A stretch of 64,000 nt of DNA from Anisodus tanguticus (GCA_034509755.1 CM067539.1:25072501-25136500), one strand, 5' to 3'. Shown: positions 10,620 to 22,750, numbered from the stretch's first letter. Notes: generated by a model not told the origin, from the letters alone. Made by a program: numbers and translations.

Positions 10620-11352
10620 GTTGTGTTCATGGCTGAAACTAACACAACAGTAAGAACCGAATACGGTTAAAGAGTTAATTGTGTGACATGTGGTTGTCTA
10701 GTTATACACCAAAGCTCGACGGTTTAAAGATATCAAATCTACCGATTGACCGAGTATATCTAACATATGTTCACTACAGAAAGTTCAAAGGGAAACCTAC
10801 TTATCCAGATGCGATTAATCATTGCTTACGAATCACACAATTTTTATGCATGTTTTTATCATATAGTCATTCCCCATTCATGTGGGGAATTGTTGGATTT
10901 TTTTTGTGTGAATGAAGAATGAAGAGGTGTTTTCCCGAAAAGACACATGGAGATAAGTTGTGACTTTTCCGATAAGACAAAATAACACATGTTCACACTA
11001 CCCTTTGTTGGCTATAAATTCATAGGACTAACCTCATTTTTCTGTATAAAAAATTATGCATTTTCTACTATGTATTTCCTTACAAACAACTATCGAGTCT
11101 TTGTGTGATTTATTGCCGAATTTGTGTTCGACGAAGTTGATGGGGTTTGAGGTACCGCTATGCCATCAACTGTATATCCATTTTATCCTAGGAAGAAGTA
11201 ATCCATAATCTCGGATACAATGAGGGGATTAAATTTCTTAAGAACACACAATAAATTCTGTGAACTCGAATTATTTTAATTTATGCATTTTACAATTTTC
11301 TAGATTAATTATTGTTTCTGATTCATTGATTTTGAACACAGGTTTACTAACA
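10620..11352 (+). mobile_element. 3' remnant of a Tork-like copia with its LTR
   Basis: The sequence at 10620-10890 resembles the 3' untranslated region of the complete Tork-like element at 19030-19330 (AACACAACxGTAAGAA and following blocks). It ends in a polypurine tract TGTGGGGAAT directly before TGTTGG at 10891. The LTR runs 10891-11352 (462 bp), ends TTTACTAACA, and has a TATA box CTATAAATT at 11012-11020. It lacks any coding sequence, so it is a truncated relative rather than a copy of the same family. Confidence 0.65.
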
Positions 11353-12526
11353 CATACTTATCGGCTAATACCCCAAGAGACTTTCCTTTGAAGGGGTCAA
11401 ACTACTTGTTGCCCCGACTTCCGATCCAAAGGACAAATGAATTATTTCAATTGTCAAATTGCAATTAATAATTGAGCACCATTATGAAGCTCAAAAAATT
11501 TAAGGGGTCCTTTTGTCCACATGTTAGTATGTGTGAATTTTAATACAAGGATTACTTATGAGGTGATAATAATGAAGGAATTGTTATACGGTGCTTAATA
11601 ATGTAGAGATGGCTATGCGGTGATTAATAATGAAGTGATAATTATGCATGAATTACTTAATTTAAGGGCATTTTTGTTATTAAATAATTTAAGAGATATT
11701 CCTTTTTTTTGTCTTCCAGTTTTATGGGGCTTGAAATATGGGACGCTTTCTAGCAATTTTTCTTCTTCTTGTTAATTTTCCTTTAGTGTATAAAAATTGT
11801 TCTGTAAAGAATTGAGCAACTGAGGACTCATCGACTACGATGGGCCTTTTTTTTTTTTTCACTAAGGCTGATGCTAGGATTAACACTTTATATTCATTGT
11901 TTAACAACTGGATCGCAAAGTGAGGTACTATGAAGTTTATTCCTCCTTGCTCCCTATAAAGGCTTCAATATTGGAAGGGGGAATTTTCAGTTTTTGGGTT
12001 CAAATAGAATGACTCAAGTGATATTTTATTTTTGTTTTATGCCAATTAACGTAGTTCACCTTGAACTTATATGACACACAATAGATTAGTCTTTCCCGAT
12101 GATGTTAAACTTTGGATTCAAACTTATGCTTAAAATAATTTGTGAACAACTTTTACCGTTCATACTAAAATCCATTCAAGAGAAATCATTATATGTAAGA
12201 GTTTATTTATACCTATTTAAACGGTATAATATCATGAGGAAGGAGACTAAATTAGGGGATAATTACAGTGCAATGTCTTATAGTTTTATTTACAAAATAG
12301 CCTGAAAATATATAGGTTATGTATATTAAGTATAAAAATATATATAATATGCATGTAATATACATGAATGTACATTATAATATACATAATTAGTATATAG
12401 ATTTTGTATATTTTGGCTAGCGTCCGTAATTAAGTTTGGCTGATATGTCAAAAATAAAATAAAAAAGCCCTCAAATTAACCCCTTTGCCTTCCCCTAACT
12501 CTGCTCTTGACCTCAAGCCCTCAACC
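11353..12526. other. Intergenic, no gene seen
   Basis: AT-rich sequence with homopolymer runs and short direct repeats (for example AATATACAT variants near 12310-12400). No reading frame with protein-like composition, splice pattern or recognised repeat could be supported. Confidence 0.5.
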
Positions 12527-12534
12527 CACTCCTT

Positions 12535-13374
12535 AGGGTTGGACAAAAAACTCGGAGAACCGAAAAAACTGAACCGAACCAAAATTCGGTTCGGTTTTTT
12601 CTCGGTTTTTTTTTTTTAAAAAAATGATTTTTTGAAAAACCGGACCGAATCAGGAGTTAGTGATTCGGTTCGGTTTTTAAATTTTGGATACGAACCGAAC
12701 CGAAAAACCGAATTAAATATTTTTTTTATTTTTATTTTTTATTTTAGGCTATTACTATCTCTTGAATCATAGTCATTGAAGCTAATCTATGAAGCTTTTA
12801 TGGAAGTCGCATGCGACATGAACTTGATTAACATATCACGGAAACATTGACATAAAATGTAGGGAGAAAAAATAGTTGTAAATTGATAAAACTTTAAATG
12901 GTCATAACTCTGCGCTCGGATGTCCGTTTTACCCGATTTTTTTTTGATTTTGCGTATTTTTTCGAGACGCGGTCGGTCACCGGCCATTTGGCGCCACCAA
13001 TTTTACAGAAACGTCCGTTTTCCCAATCAATTTGTGTTTTCCCCCAAATCGATTTCTAATTTTCCTTTTTCTTTAATAAACATTTCACGATACACAATAG
13101 ATTTCAACGGCAAAATTTCATGATAGTGTAGGTGTGAATGTCAATTTCAGTTTTGGAAATTCATTTTTTTTTTAAAATAAAAATTTCTCCGACCCGACCT
13201 GACCCGGCTCGGCCCATTAGAAAAAATCGATATAATCCGATACGTTCGGCATATAAACCGAATATATCGATTTTTTTTTTATAAAAAATTGTATTCGGTA
13301 TTTTTTTTAAAATCCGATTTTTATTCAGTTCATATTTTTCAGATACAAAATCGAACTGAATATGCCCACCCCTA
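12535..13374. mobile_element. Non-autonomous hAT-like element A (840 bp)
   Basis: Termini are TAGGGTTGGACA at the left and the complement of TAGGGGTGGGCATA at the right. They are flanked by CCACTCCT (12527-12534) and CCCCTCCT (13375-13382), an 8-bp target duplication with one mismatch. The subterminal regions are full of the inverted motif (G)GTTCGGTTCGG / CCGAACCGAACC, typical of hAT subterminal repeats. The interior has no transposase. Its right half (13016-13374) is shared, inverted, with 55571-55889, showing a dispersed family. Confidence 0.75.
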
Positions 13375-13382
13375 CCCCTCCT

Positions 13383-14065
13383 ATCTCAAAGTTTTTGGGG
13401 TTGTGCATGTTTACTCTCGTTTAGTATTGTGGCGCAAATTGCAATTTTGGCAAGCGTAAGTCTTTAGCTTAGAAGCCCTTACATTCTTGTCTATTGAACA
13501 AGCAAACCACAATAAATTTATTTTTTATTTTTTGGTGTTCACTACTTTGATCCTCTGCTCTACTAACACTCCAACCCATAATTTGGACTCTTCATGGCCT
13601 TGTCTTTTTCGCATACAAGTTGATGAAAGAGGAGAACCCCATCGATTTGGAGATTAGAGATGTGGGGTTCCTTCTTTTGGTCAAGTCCTAATCAAGCTAA
13701 GTATGGATGATAACTTTAAAAAATTCAGGAAAATGTATGGTATAAAAATTTTTCTCTGCAACTTTATATCTGAAAATAATAGTAACTCCTTATGTATATT
13801 TGGAGTTTAAACGTGCTAGTTGGAGTTTGGACCACTGGAATAATTGAGGCACCGCAAAAAGGCTGATAGATTCTGCTCCTATATTAGATAGAATAGGATT
13901 ACAGTGATTTCTTGCAGCAGTATGGTACAAGTAATCATGGTTTTACTTGGCCTTTTCATGACCTTAGAACTTGGAAGTTGAACTTGAAACTAATAAAATC
14001 TATAATGAAGTACTCATTTTAAAACAATAACATATTCAGTAAAATTTCACAATGTGTGATCTGGA
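13383..14065. other. Intergenic, no gene seen
   Basis: No supported coding frame or repeat boundary between the hAT-like element and the Tork-like LTR. Short frames here have no recognisable composition. Confidence 0.45.
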
Positions 14066-14070
14066 GAAGA

Positions 14071-14613
14071 TGTTGGAACTTGTATAGAATTAAAAAGAAA
14101 TAAAGTGATCAACGGACAGAAAATTCGAATAAAAGGTTGCAACTTTTCACAACAATGACAACCTTTGGTATGAATGGTTGTAACTGTTCATATGCTACTC
14201 TATATAAAGAATGTTGATCACTTGGTTGGAAGAATATACAACAAGACAGAAAAAACTACAATCAATCAGTTTTTCACAATTAATGATTTAAGATTGTGGC
14301 TTCTACTTCTTCTTCTTCAAAACAAGTTTCTGAAGAACACATATAGTAAATTCGCCAAAAGTGAAGTTCTTGTGCTAAAACTCTCACTTAGATAGTTGTA
14401 TCCTATAGATATACGTCCGTAAAACTGCAGCACAAGTGGAGGCGAATTTTTGTCTTAGGACACTGCATCAAGCAGGCCTCTATCGACACCAAGTTAGTAT
14501 GTGTTTTCAATTTGTTGAATTCATTGTTGTTGATTTCAAGTTATTTTGAGATATTATTATATTATTTTACTCAATTTCATTTCATAATTGATGATACTAG
14601 ATTGACACTAACA
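14071..14613 (+). repeat. Tork-like 5' LTR (543 bp)
   Basis: It starts TGTTGGAACTTG and ends GACACTAACA. A TATA box TATATAAAG is at 14201-14209, giving a start of transcription near 14235. It is closely similar to the 3' LTR, with scattered substitutions and small indels. What follows (ATCTAAGACAAA) is not the usual initiator-Met primer site. Confidence 0.9.
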
Positions 14614-14722
14614 ATCTAAGACAAAAAAATAGAAAATAAAAAATAAAAAAAAATCAAATTTTTTTCCTGATTTGTTGAGGTTGCAAAATTTTTCAGAGAA
14701 TTCAATTTCCTGATTTGCAAAG

Positions 14723-15716
14723 ATGGATCAATCTGGATCGTCAATGGTGAAAAATCATGTTGAGAAACCTGAGAAATTCAAAGGTTCTGATTTTAAACGC
14801 TGGCAACAGAAGATGTTGTTATACTTGACAACTCTTCACATGACAAACGTATTGATTGTTGCGGCTCCTATGGCTTTGCCAGAAGGAGAAGGGGAGAATA
14901 CTCCGACTGATGCGGAGAAGGCTGAAAGGCTAAAAGACATTCAAACATGGGAAAGTCATGAGTTTCTTTGCAGAAACTATATTCTCAATGCCTTGGATGA
15001 TTCTCTCTACGACATCTACTCCACGTTTAGAACGGCACGGGAGTTGTGGCAATCGTTGGAGAACAAGTACAAAACTGAGGTTGCTTGTTCCAAGAAGTTC
15101 GTCATCGGAAAGTTTCTAAACTTTAAGATGAGTGATGCCAAGGCGGTTGTCAAGCAAGTGGAGGAACTCCAAATCATTGTTCATGAGTTAGAGGTTGAAG
15201 GTATGGGCCTTAACCCGGATTTCCTTGTTGGTGCTATTATTTAGAAATTACCTCCCTCGTGGAAGGATTTTAAGGTTTATCTTAAGCATCTAACAGGAAA
15301 TGAATTTTGAGCAATTGGTTCTGAAAATTCGAGTTGAAGAGGATAACCGGAAGAATGAAAAGGCAGATGATGTTTCATTGGTGCCTAATGCCAACATGGT
15401 TGAAGGCAATGCTTATAAGGCCAAGTTTCAGAAAGGCAAGGGCAAATTTAATAGTGCCAAGCCATTTTTTGCAACCGGGAGGAATGCATTCGCCCCACAA
15501 AGGACCAATGCATTCAAGAAACCACAACCAAGACTCTGTTGGGTATGTGGCAAACATGGACACAGAGCAAAAGATTGTCGCCTTTGCAAGAATCAAGGTG
15601 GTGGTGTTGAAGGTTCGAGTAATGTCAACCAATCCAACCGGGCTGAAACTAAAAACCAATTCATTGGGGTTGTGGCGGCTCAAGCAAATCTGGTTACAAA
15701 TTCAACCGATTGGTAG
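14723..15716 (+). pseudogene. Tork-like gag
   Basis: Frame 14723-15244 begins MDQSGSSMVKNHVEKPEKF and includes WESHEFLCRNYILNALDDSL and LWQSLENKYKTEVACSKKF, the copia gag (UBN2/DUF4219-type) core. A stop at 15242-15244 and a frameshift near 15298 lead to frame 15300-15716. This has the zinc knuckle CWVCGKHGHRAKDC (C-x2-C-x4-H-x4-C) at about 15538-15580. The last codon before protease is TAG where TGG (Trp) is expected from the W-W-D-T-G pattern. Gag packages element RNA in virus-like particles in the cytoplasm; this copy cannot be made whole. Confidence 0.85.
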
Positions 15717-15995
15717 ATGGACACGGGTGCTACAATGCACGTATGTTCTGAAAAGGATATGGTTTCATCCTACCAGGCCATCAAGGATGGAGAACCATTG
15801 TTCGTAGGGAATGCTGCTTCTGTGAAAGTGGAAGGGAAAGAAAAGGTGACTTTACAACTTCCGGGAATGATCTTGTGCTCACTAATGTGTTGCACGTGCC
15901 TGAAATTTGTAAGAATTTGATTTCTGGGCCTGTTCTTAGTAACAAGGGCTTCAAATTGTATTTGAATCTGACAAATTTGTACTCACCAAGGGTGG
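15717..15995 (+). pseudogene. Tork-like protease
   Basis: It begins MDTGATMHVCSEKDM, carrying the DTGA active site directly after the nonsense codon that ends gag. It continues GNAASVKVEGKEKVTLQL. A frameshift near 15868 moves the conserved end (LTNVLHVPEICKNLISGPVL) to another frame. The length is normal for a copia protease. Confidence 0.8.
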
Positions 15996-15996
15996 G

Positions 15997-17183
15997 TTGT
16001 ATGTAGGGAAGGGTTACCTCGGTAAGGGACTCTTCAAACTATCTGTTGTACCTACTAAGGCAATTGCCATTATTAATGAAAATGCAGGCACTAGCACTGC
16101 TTCTATGTATATGGTTGATTCCCCTTCTTTATGGCATTCACGATTAGGCCATGTTAATTATCGCTCTTTACAAAGAATGGTGAAGTTAGACATATTGCCA
16201 AATTGCTCTATGAACAAAATGACTAAGTGTGGAGTTTGCATAGAATCAAAATATGCAAGTCATCCTCATAAATCTGTAGTGAAATCAAATAAAGTGTTTG
16301 GTTTAATTCATAGTGATTTATGTGATTACCAAGCAACCCCATCTCGTGGAGGAAAGAATTACTATATATCATTCATAGATGATTGCAGTAAATTTTGTTA
16401 TGTATACTTAATACATACCAAAGATGAGGCTTTGAACATGTTTAAAACATACAAAACAGAAGTGGAAAACCAACTTGACAAAAGAATTAAGATTCTAAGG
16501 TCAGACAGAGGTGGTGAATATCAATCAAATGAGTTCAAAGAACTCTGTTCTACTCATGGTATAGTTCATCAAACCACTGCGCCATATACTTCAAAACAAA
16601 ATGGAGTTGCCGAACGTAAAAATAGAACATTGAAGAATATGATGAATTCAATGTTGATTAGTTCGGGTGCACCCCTTAGTCTATGGGATGAGGCGTTAAT
16701 TACTGCAAATATGATATTGAACAAAATTCCTCAAAAGAAAAATGACCAATCTCCCTATGAGTTATGGAGAGGAAGATCGCTTACTTTCAAACGGATGAAA
16801 GTGTGGGGTTGCCTAGCGAAAGTTCAAGTTCCCTTACCAAAGAGAACTAAACTTGGACAAAAATGGTGGATTGCATATATATTGGTCATGCCACTAATAG
16901 TGCAGCATATAAGTTTTTGGTGTATCATTCTGATGTTGAAGGTATTCACAAAAACACGCTTATGGAATCTGTTGAAGCAGATTTTTTTGATGATATTTTT
17001 CCTTATAAAGACAAGGATAAAAGTGTTCCTAATCATAAGAAAAGGACACTGCCTCAAGATGAGTCAAACCAAAACACTAATAATGATGAAAATCTTACTT
17101 CATCTGTTCAAGAAAAAAAATCTCTGAACCAAGGAGGAGTAAACGTGGGAAAATTTCCAAAGCTTTTGGACCGGACTTCATGA
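15997..17183 (+). pseudogene. Tork-like integrase
   Basis: The GAG-pre-integrase zinc region reads LWHSRLGHVNYRSLQRM, with CGVCIESK at about 16230 (HHCC). The DDE core is LIHSDLCDYQ (first Asp), ILRSDRGGEYQSNEF (second Asp) and TSKQNGVAERKNRTLKNM (Glu). All three catalytic acids are present. A frameshift near 16865 shifts the C-terminal part (GHATNSAAYKFLVYHSD) to frame 16863-17183, and the frame closes at 17183. Confidence 0.85.
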
Positions 17184-18741
17184 CCTTTTCCGTTGAAAGA
17201 GAACCTCAAACATATAGGGCTGCTATGGAATCATCCGAAGTACCTTATTGAAAAGAGGTTATTCAAAGTGAGGTAGAATCCATTGTGCAAAATAATACAT
17301 GGATATTGGTTGATTTTCCTCCGGGACAAAAACCACTAGGCCATAAATGGATTTCAAACGGAAATTAAGGCATGATGGTACTATAGAGAAATACAAAGCT
17401 CGTATAGTAGCCAAAGGGTTTCGATAAAAAGACTGTGTATATTTCTTTGTTACCTACTCACCAGTAACGAGAATTACGTCTATAAGAACGTTAATTGCTA
17501 TAGCGGCGATTCACAATTTGGAAATACACCAAATGGATGTGATGACCGCATTCTTGAATGGTGAATTAGATGAAGAAATTTACATGGAACAACCCGAAGG
17601 GTTTGTTGTTAACGGTCAAGAGCGAAAGGTTTGCAAATTGATTAAGTCTTTATATGGACTTAAACAAGCTCCAAAGCAATGGCATGAAAAGTTTGATAAT
17701 ACGTTATTATCAAATGGTTTTCAAATAAATGAATGTGATAAATGTGTCTACATTAAACAATGTAAATTTGCATGTGTCATTATATGCTTATATGTTGATG
17801 ATATGCTAATTATGGAAATGGATAAAGATGTAATTAATCAAACTAAGAAGATGTTGCATGCCGCTTTTGATATGAAAGATATGGGAATAGCGGATGTCAT
17901 TCTTGGTATTAGAATTCAAAAGAATTCTGATGATTACATCTTAACACAATCCCATTATGTTGAAAAGGTCCTCAGAAAATTTGGACACTATGATGATCGA
18001 TCGATTGTTACACCATTTGATCCCGCTAGTCACCTTAAGAAGAATGAAGGTGAAACTGTGTCTCAATTGGAGTATACACAAGTTCTTGGAAGCTTGATGT
18101 ACATAATGAATTGTACGAGACCGGATTTAGTATATACAGTGAGTCGACTAAGTCGATACTCACATAATCCTGGAAAGGATCATTGGTTTGCACTAAGACA
18201 AGCACTCCGATATCTACAGCATACAATGAACTATAAATTGCATTATACAAAATATCCTCCTATGTTAGAAGGATATTGTGATGCTAATTGGATGTCCAAC
18301 CAGTCGGAAAGTAAGTCCACAAGTGGTTATGTATTTACACTTGGTGGAGCGTCGATATCTTGGAAATCATCAAAGCAAACGGTAAATACGTGATCAACTA
18401 TGGAAACAGAGTTTGTAGCCTTAGACAAAGCTGCCGAAGAGGCAGAATGGCTCAGAAACTTCCTAGAAGGTATTCCATTGTGGACAAAGCCTGTGACAGC
18501 CATTTGCATACATTGTGATAGTAGGGCAGCCATGACGAGGGCAAAGAATCAGATATACAATGGCAAGTTGAGACATATAAGGCGACGTCATAATACAATA
18601 CGAAGCTTGCTGAAGAATGGAATTATTTCCATTGATTATGTGAGATCAAAGGACAATATAGCAGATCCTTTGACAAAATGCCTTAACAGAGAGCAAGTCG
18701 TATTTACATCGAGGGGAATGGGCTTAAAGCCAACACAATGA
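17180..18741 (+). pseudogene. Tork-like reverse transcriptase and RNase H
   Basis: The first RT motifs (17180-17515; ESSEVPY then a stop, NNTWILVDFPPGQKPLG) are broken by several stops. The frame 17518-18393 is intact and reads EIHQMDVMTAFLNGELDEEI, SLYGLKQAPKQWHEKF and CLYVDDMLIM, with both palm aspartates of YVDD. RNase H begins at EGYCDANWMSNQSESKSTSG. A TGA at 18391-18393, one transition from CGA, interrupts it, and the same frame resumes (STMETEFVALDKAAEEAEWL ... IADPLTK) to 18741. Confidence 0.88.
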
Positions 18742-19335
18742 GTCGTTAACTGGCGGAAACCTAACCTATCATAATTGGAGATCCCATGGTTTAGGTTCAA
18801 TAGGAAAACTAGTTGGGGAAGACTCAAGGAACATAAAACACACATATGCTCATTCCTATGGTGTACTAAGTGTGTTAATCTGTCGATGTTTTAAGGGCTG
18901 AATCTTATTCTTAATAATACTAAAAGCCTATGGTGGGATAGTACGGACTATTCTTGTTTGGTATTACCTATATGAGATTGATGTGGGGTCGCATCTGGGA
19001 GAACCGATATGGCTACGTTCTCTAGAAAATCTCACGAAGGAGTTGTTCACGACCGAAATGAACACAACCGTAAGAATTGAAATATGTTAATATGATCTGT
19101 GTGATACTTGTTGTCTTGATTTACTATAAAAACGTGAATAGTTCAAGACATTTCGTCCACTATCTCACAAAATAGATCCGATAGGTATTCACTACGAACG
19201 GTTCAAGTCCACAAGACACCTTTTCCGATGCATGTCATATCGCGTTGTTCAGAAATAACGAAAAGTTCCTTAGTATCTTATTTTCTATCCAAATGTGGGG
19301 GTATTGTTGATGTTTGAATAGAAAATGTGGGGTAT
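18742..19335 (+). other. Tork-like 3' untranslated region with duplicated PPT
   Basis: Noncoding tail between pol and the 3' LTR. It ends in a polypurine/LTR-start module that occurs twice. AAATGTGGGGGTATTGTTG at 19291-19309 is followed 32 bp later by AAATGTGGGGTATTGTTGG at 19323-19341, the second being the real LTR edge. Its 19030-19330 part is related to 10620-10890. Confidence 0.75.
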
Positions 19336-19867
19336 TGTTGGAACTTGTATGGAATTAAGAAGAAATAAAGTGATCAACGGACAGAAAATTCGAATCAAAG
19401 GTTGCAACTTTTCAGAACAATTACTACCTTTTGTATGAATGGTTGTAACTGTTCATATGCTACTCTATATAAAGAATGTTGATCACTTGGTTGGAAGAAT
19501 ATACAACAAGACAGAAAAAACTACAGTCAATCAGTTTTTCACAATTAATGATTTAAGATTGTGGCTTCTACTTCTTCTTCTTCAAAACAAGTTTCTGAAG
19601 AACACATATAGTAAATTCGTCAGAAGTGAAGTTCTTGTGCTAGAACTCTCACTTAGATAGGTGTATCCTCTAGACAGACGTCCGTAAAACTGCAGCACAA
19701 GTGGGGCGAATTTTTGCCTTAGGACATTGCATTCTATCGACACCAAGTTAGTATGTGTTTTCAATTTGTTGAATTCATTGTTGTTGATTTCAAGTTATTT
19801 TGAGTTATTATTATATTATTCTGCTCAATTTCGTTTCATAATTGATGATACTAGATTGACACTAACA
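19336..19867 (+). repeat. Tork-like 3' LTR (532 bp)
   Basis: Same ends as the 5' LTR (TGTTGG...ACTAACA) with a TATA box at 19466-19474. The length differs by 11 bp, from small deletions such as the loss of CAAGCAGGCCT-like sequence near 19730. The divergence suggests the insertion is not recent; a dated estimate would need an alignment. Confidence 0.88.
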
Positions 19868-20468
19868 GAAGGTATACGCAGACTTTACATACCTTGGTAG
19901 GTAGAGCGGTTGTTTCCGGGAGACCTCGGCTCAAGAAAATGCATAATTACTTGTACTTCAATTATTTTTCACTTATGGGATTACACTAACCACTAGGTAT
20001 GTTGTTGTAATCCTTATTTTGGGAAATAGAGTAGTCTAATATGCTATAAGTAATTTTTTTCTTTTATTTGTCTATTTTAATAAATAAAGAGAAATCATTT
20101 TTCAATTGTACCCTATTATTAAATAACTATGTTTCAAATTTATTACGTAAAATACTTGGAGTCAAATTTTTATTATCAACACATAATTAATATGAATAAC
20201 TTAGTAAAAGAAATACTTATAATTAATAAATAATAATTTGAGGAGGGTGCAAACTTAATATTGAATTACAAAAAAAAAAAAAAAGGAGGGTTTTGTTTAT
20301 AAGCGTTGGTTCAGTTAAAGGTGACATGTGTTCCTTAATTCCTCGACTCAATGGTTGCGTAGAATCTTGAATCTAGAAATAATGCAATTGGCATCAATTT
20401 CTTCAGAATAACCAACAACATTAAACACCTTATGCCAATTGGACCAAAGCATTGACTTCCTTTTATTA
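19868..20468. other. Repeat fragment and intergenic DNA
   Basis: The part 19871-19938 (GTATACGCAGACTTTACAT, then GGTAGAGCGGTTGTTTCCGG and CTCGGCTCAAGAAAA) resembles the conserved tail region of tRNA-derived SINEs found dispersed in Solanaceae genomes, from memory and unverified. The rest is AT-rich with a run of A near 20270 and no supported gene. Confidence 0.35.
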
Positions 20469-20775
20469 CTCTCTCCATCCTCAAAAAATACTTGGTGTCT
20501 TTATTATAAATAATTGTGTCAAAATATGTATAGTTTTATTTAATTAATATAAAATTAAATAGTGTCTTTCCATTTTATCTTTGTATTAAATACAACATTT
20601 AAGAGAGAATACATTATTAATGAAGTTGACAAAGATAATTAAGTAAATATTTATTGAAAAAAGATAACATGATATATATGTTAAGAATGTAAAATAGTCA
20701 AAATACTATATTTATAAATATTTTCTTAAGAATATGTAAATGAGAAATGCGCCAAGTATTTTAGGACGGAGGAAG
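20469..20775. mobile_element. Stowaway-type MITE (307 bp)
   Basis: The inverted ends are CTCTCTCCATCCTCAAAAAA and the complement of CTTCCTCCGTCCTAAAATAC, close to the Stowaway consensus CTCCCTCCGTCC. They are flanked by TA on both sides (20467-20468 and 20776-20777). The interior is AT-rich and noncoding. This is the Tc1/mariner-derived MITE class. Confidence 0.85.
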
Positions 20776-20835
20776 TACTTAGTATCGCCATTATTGCAAT
20801 TAATGAGTGTTGGCTTTGAAAAGTTATTGTTATAC

Positions 20836-21794
20836 GAAAAGGATCACATTTATTCTTTTACTATGCGAAAATGATTACATTTACCATCCGTTATATTATC
20901 GGTTCAAAAATACCTTTATCGTTAACTAAATGGTTCAAATATACTCCTATTCCGTTAGGACTTCCTTCCTAGTGACATAAAATATTTTAATGAGATGGAT
21001 ATCACGTGGCATGCCATCTCAGCGCCCCAATTCATTTTACCCCTCCCCTCCCTTCCCCTTGTTCTTCCACCATTAACACCTCCTCCACCTTCACCATTGT
21101 TGCTACTTAAACACCACCGTAACTAGAGAAGCAAAAGTAATTATTTTCTCACTACCGAAATTACTTTTGTTTTAATTTCTGTCCCCCTACTCGTTTTTTA
21201 TGATTTTTTTTTCTCTATCAGAGGGATAGTTAATGGGTTTGACGTAATTGTTTGCTAATGTCACTTTTTCTCCCTTTATAGTATAAATTTTCTTTTTCTA
21301 AATAAGGAGGGAAAAACAAAAAATGAAAAACCAAAATTTCCTTTCATCATTTGAGTTAGCAAAGATTTAAGCTCCCGAAACATGCTTTTCGCGTTCTTAA
21401 TTATTGACAGAGAAAATGGAACTTGATTGCAATTTTTAAGTTAATCTAATATATTTGGTAAAAGGCAAGTTCCAAACAAGACGGGTGATGACTGATGAGA
21501 ACCTTGAAACGGACTGGTGATATTACTGGTTACGGTGGTTTAATAGTAGAAACAATGGTGAAGGTGGAGGAGGGGTTAATGGTGGATGAACAAGAGGAGG
21601 GAAGGGGTTAAATGGGTTGAGGCACTGAAGTGCCATGCCACGTGGTATCCACCTCATTAAAATATTAGTGTCACGTGGAAGTGGTGTTCATCTTGAAAAA
21701 TCCTAACGGAATAGAGTATATTTGAATCATTTAATTAACGATAGGGATAGTTTTAAATCGATAATATAACGGAGGGTACATCTAATCCTTTTCC
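20836..21794. mobile_element. Foldback-like element with about 280-bp arms
   Basis: The left arm (20836 to about 21125) and right arm (about 21528-21794) are inverted copies. Paired blocks include GAAAAGGAT / ATCCTTTTC at the tips, CGTTATATTATCGGTT / ATCGATAATATAACG, CACGTGGCATGCCATCTCA / TGCCATGCCACGTGG, and CTCCTCCACCTTCACCATTG / CAATGGTGAAGGTGGAGGAG near the loop. The unpaired centre is about 400 bp. No transposase and no clear target duplication was found, so class (Mutator-derived or foldback) is undecided. Confidence 0.7.
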
Positions 21795-22580
21795 GAAAAT
21801 ATCTTCCACATTTCAAAGGCTGGAATGAGATTCTTGAAACAAGAGACACTTGGAATAAATTTCTTTAAAATAACCAACATAATCAAAGACTGTATGTTAA
21901 TGGAACCAAATCTTTGACCTTCATTTTAGTACTCCATTATTTTTAGGGGCATTTGCATATATAGTCCCTGAAATATCACTAAATAATGATTTTAATCCTT
22001 GTAATATCTGATTGTGTACATTTAAGTTTTATTAAATTAAAATATTGATTTTTGAACACTCTAGTTCTGAATGTTATCACATTTATTCAGTCATTATATA
22101 AACTATTTAATTACTGGTGTGGTATGTTAATTGTACTGATATTCCCTATTTGTTTGTAATATAGTTTTAAGGATTGTCTAAATATAACATGTATTTGTAT
22201 AAATGGACCATAACACATTTTTATTAAATTGAAAGTTAAATATGCCTAGTCAAATATAAGAAAAACTTAATGCAAAATTTATCAATAACTAAGTAACCAA
22301 AAGTAAAATTTATCTTCTTTTTTTTGTTAAATTTAGTAGTGTTAGATTGGTGAAAAGGTTTAATGTATTACACTAATCCTCATTTCACACTTTCACATAA
22401 TTCATATGTAAATGTTACTACTTACTAACCGAAATTTATCAAATCATAAGGAAAAAAAGTGGTTCTAATAGCTAAACGTATCTTTGGTATATATTCTATG
22501 TGAGCCTGCGAAGCAAAGTTAAAGTATAAGCCATTGGACTAAAACCTCTGTCTTTTTCACTTTGGGATAATAATAAAAAA
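21795..22580. other. Intergenic, no gene seen
   Basis: AT-rich DNA between the foldback element and the copia-2 LTR. No supported frame or repeat boundary. Confidence 0.45.
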
Positions 22581-22750
22581 TGTAAGATGATATTAATCTC
22601 CCTTAGGGAGTCTTTCTCATTAATATCAATATATATAGTGTACAATATACAATTCTAATACAAGAGGAATCTCATTCCCAATATAAGAGGAATCCTAGTT
22701 TAGAGTCTTATTCTAATTATGGGTAGGGATTGTAGTGTTATACTTGTACA
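22581..22750 (-). repeat. copia-2 3' LTR (170 bp)
   Basis: Plus-strand edges are TGTAAGATGATATT at the left and GTTATACTTGTACA at the right. The polypurine tract GAGGGGGTGGGTAAAC on the minus strand abuts it (22751-22766). It is similar to the copia-1 LTR apart from indels. Confidence 0.8.

Larger units (their letters stand above)
14071..19867 (+). mobile_element. Full-length Ty1/copia element, Tork/TAR-like
   Basis: Two LTRs (14071-14613 and 19336-19867) begin TGTTGG and end ACTAACA. Between them lie gag, protease, integrase, RT and RNase H in copia order, then a 0.6-kb 3' untranslated stretch and a polypurine tract. Flanks are GAAGA (14066-14070) and GAAGG (19868-19872), a 5-bp duplication with one mismatch. 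Gag motifs (PEKFKGSDFKRWQQKM, CWVCGKHGHRAKDC) suggest the Tork/TAR branch. It is disabled by at least three nonsense codons and several frameshifts. Confidence 0.88.

Noticed and set aside
11722..11907. Lys/Arg-rich minus frame
   Set aside because: Encoded by T-rich tracts; no supporting context.
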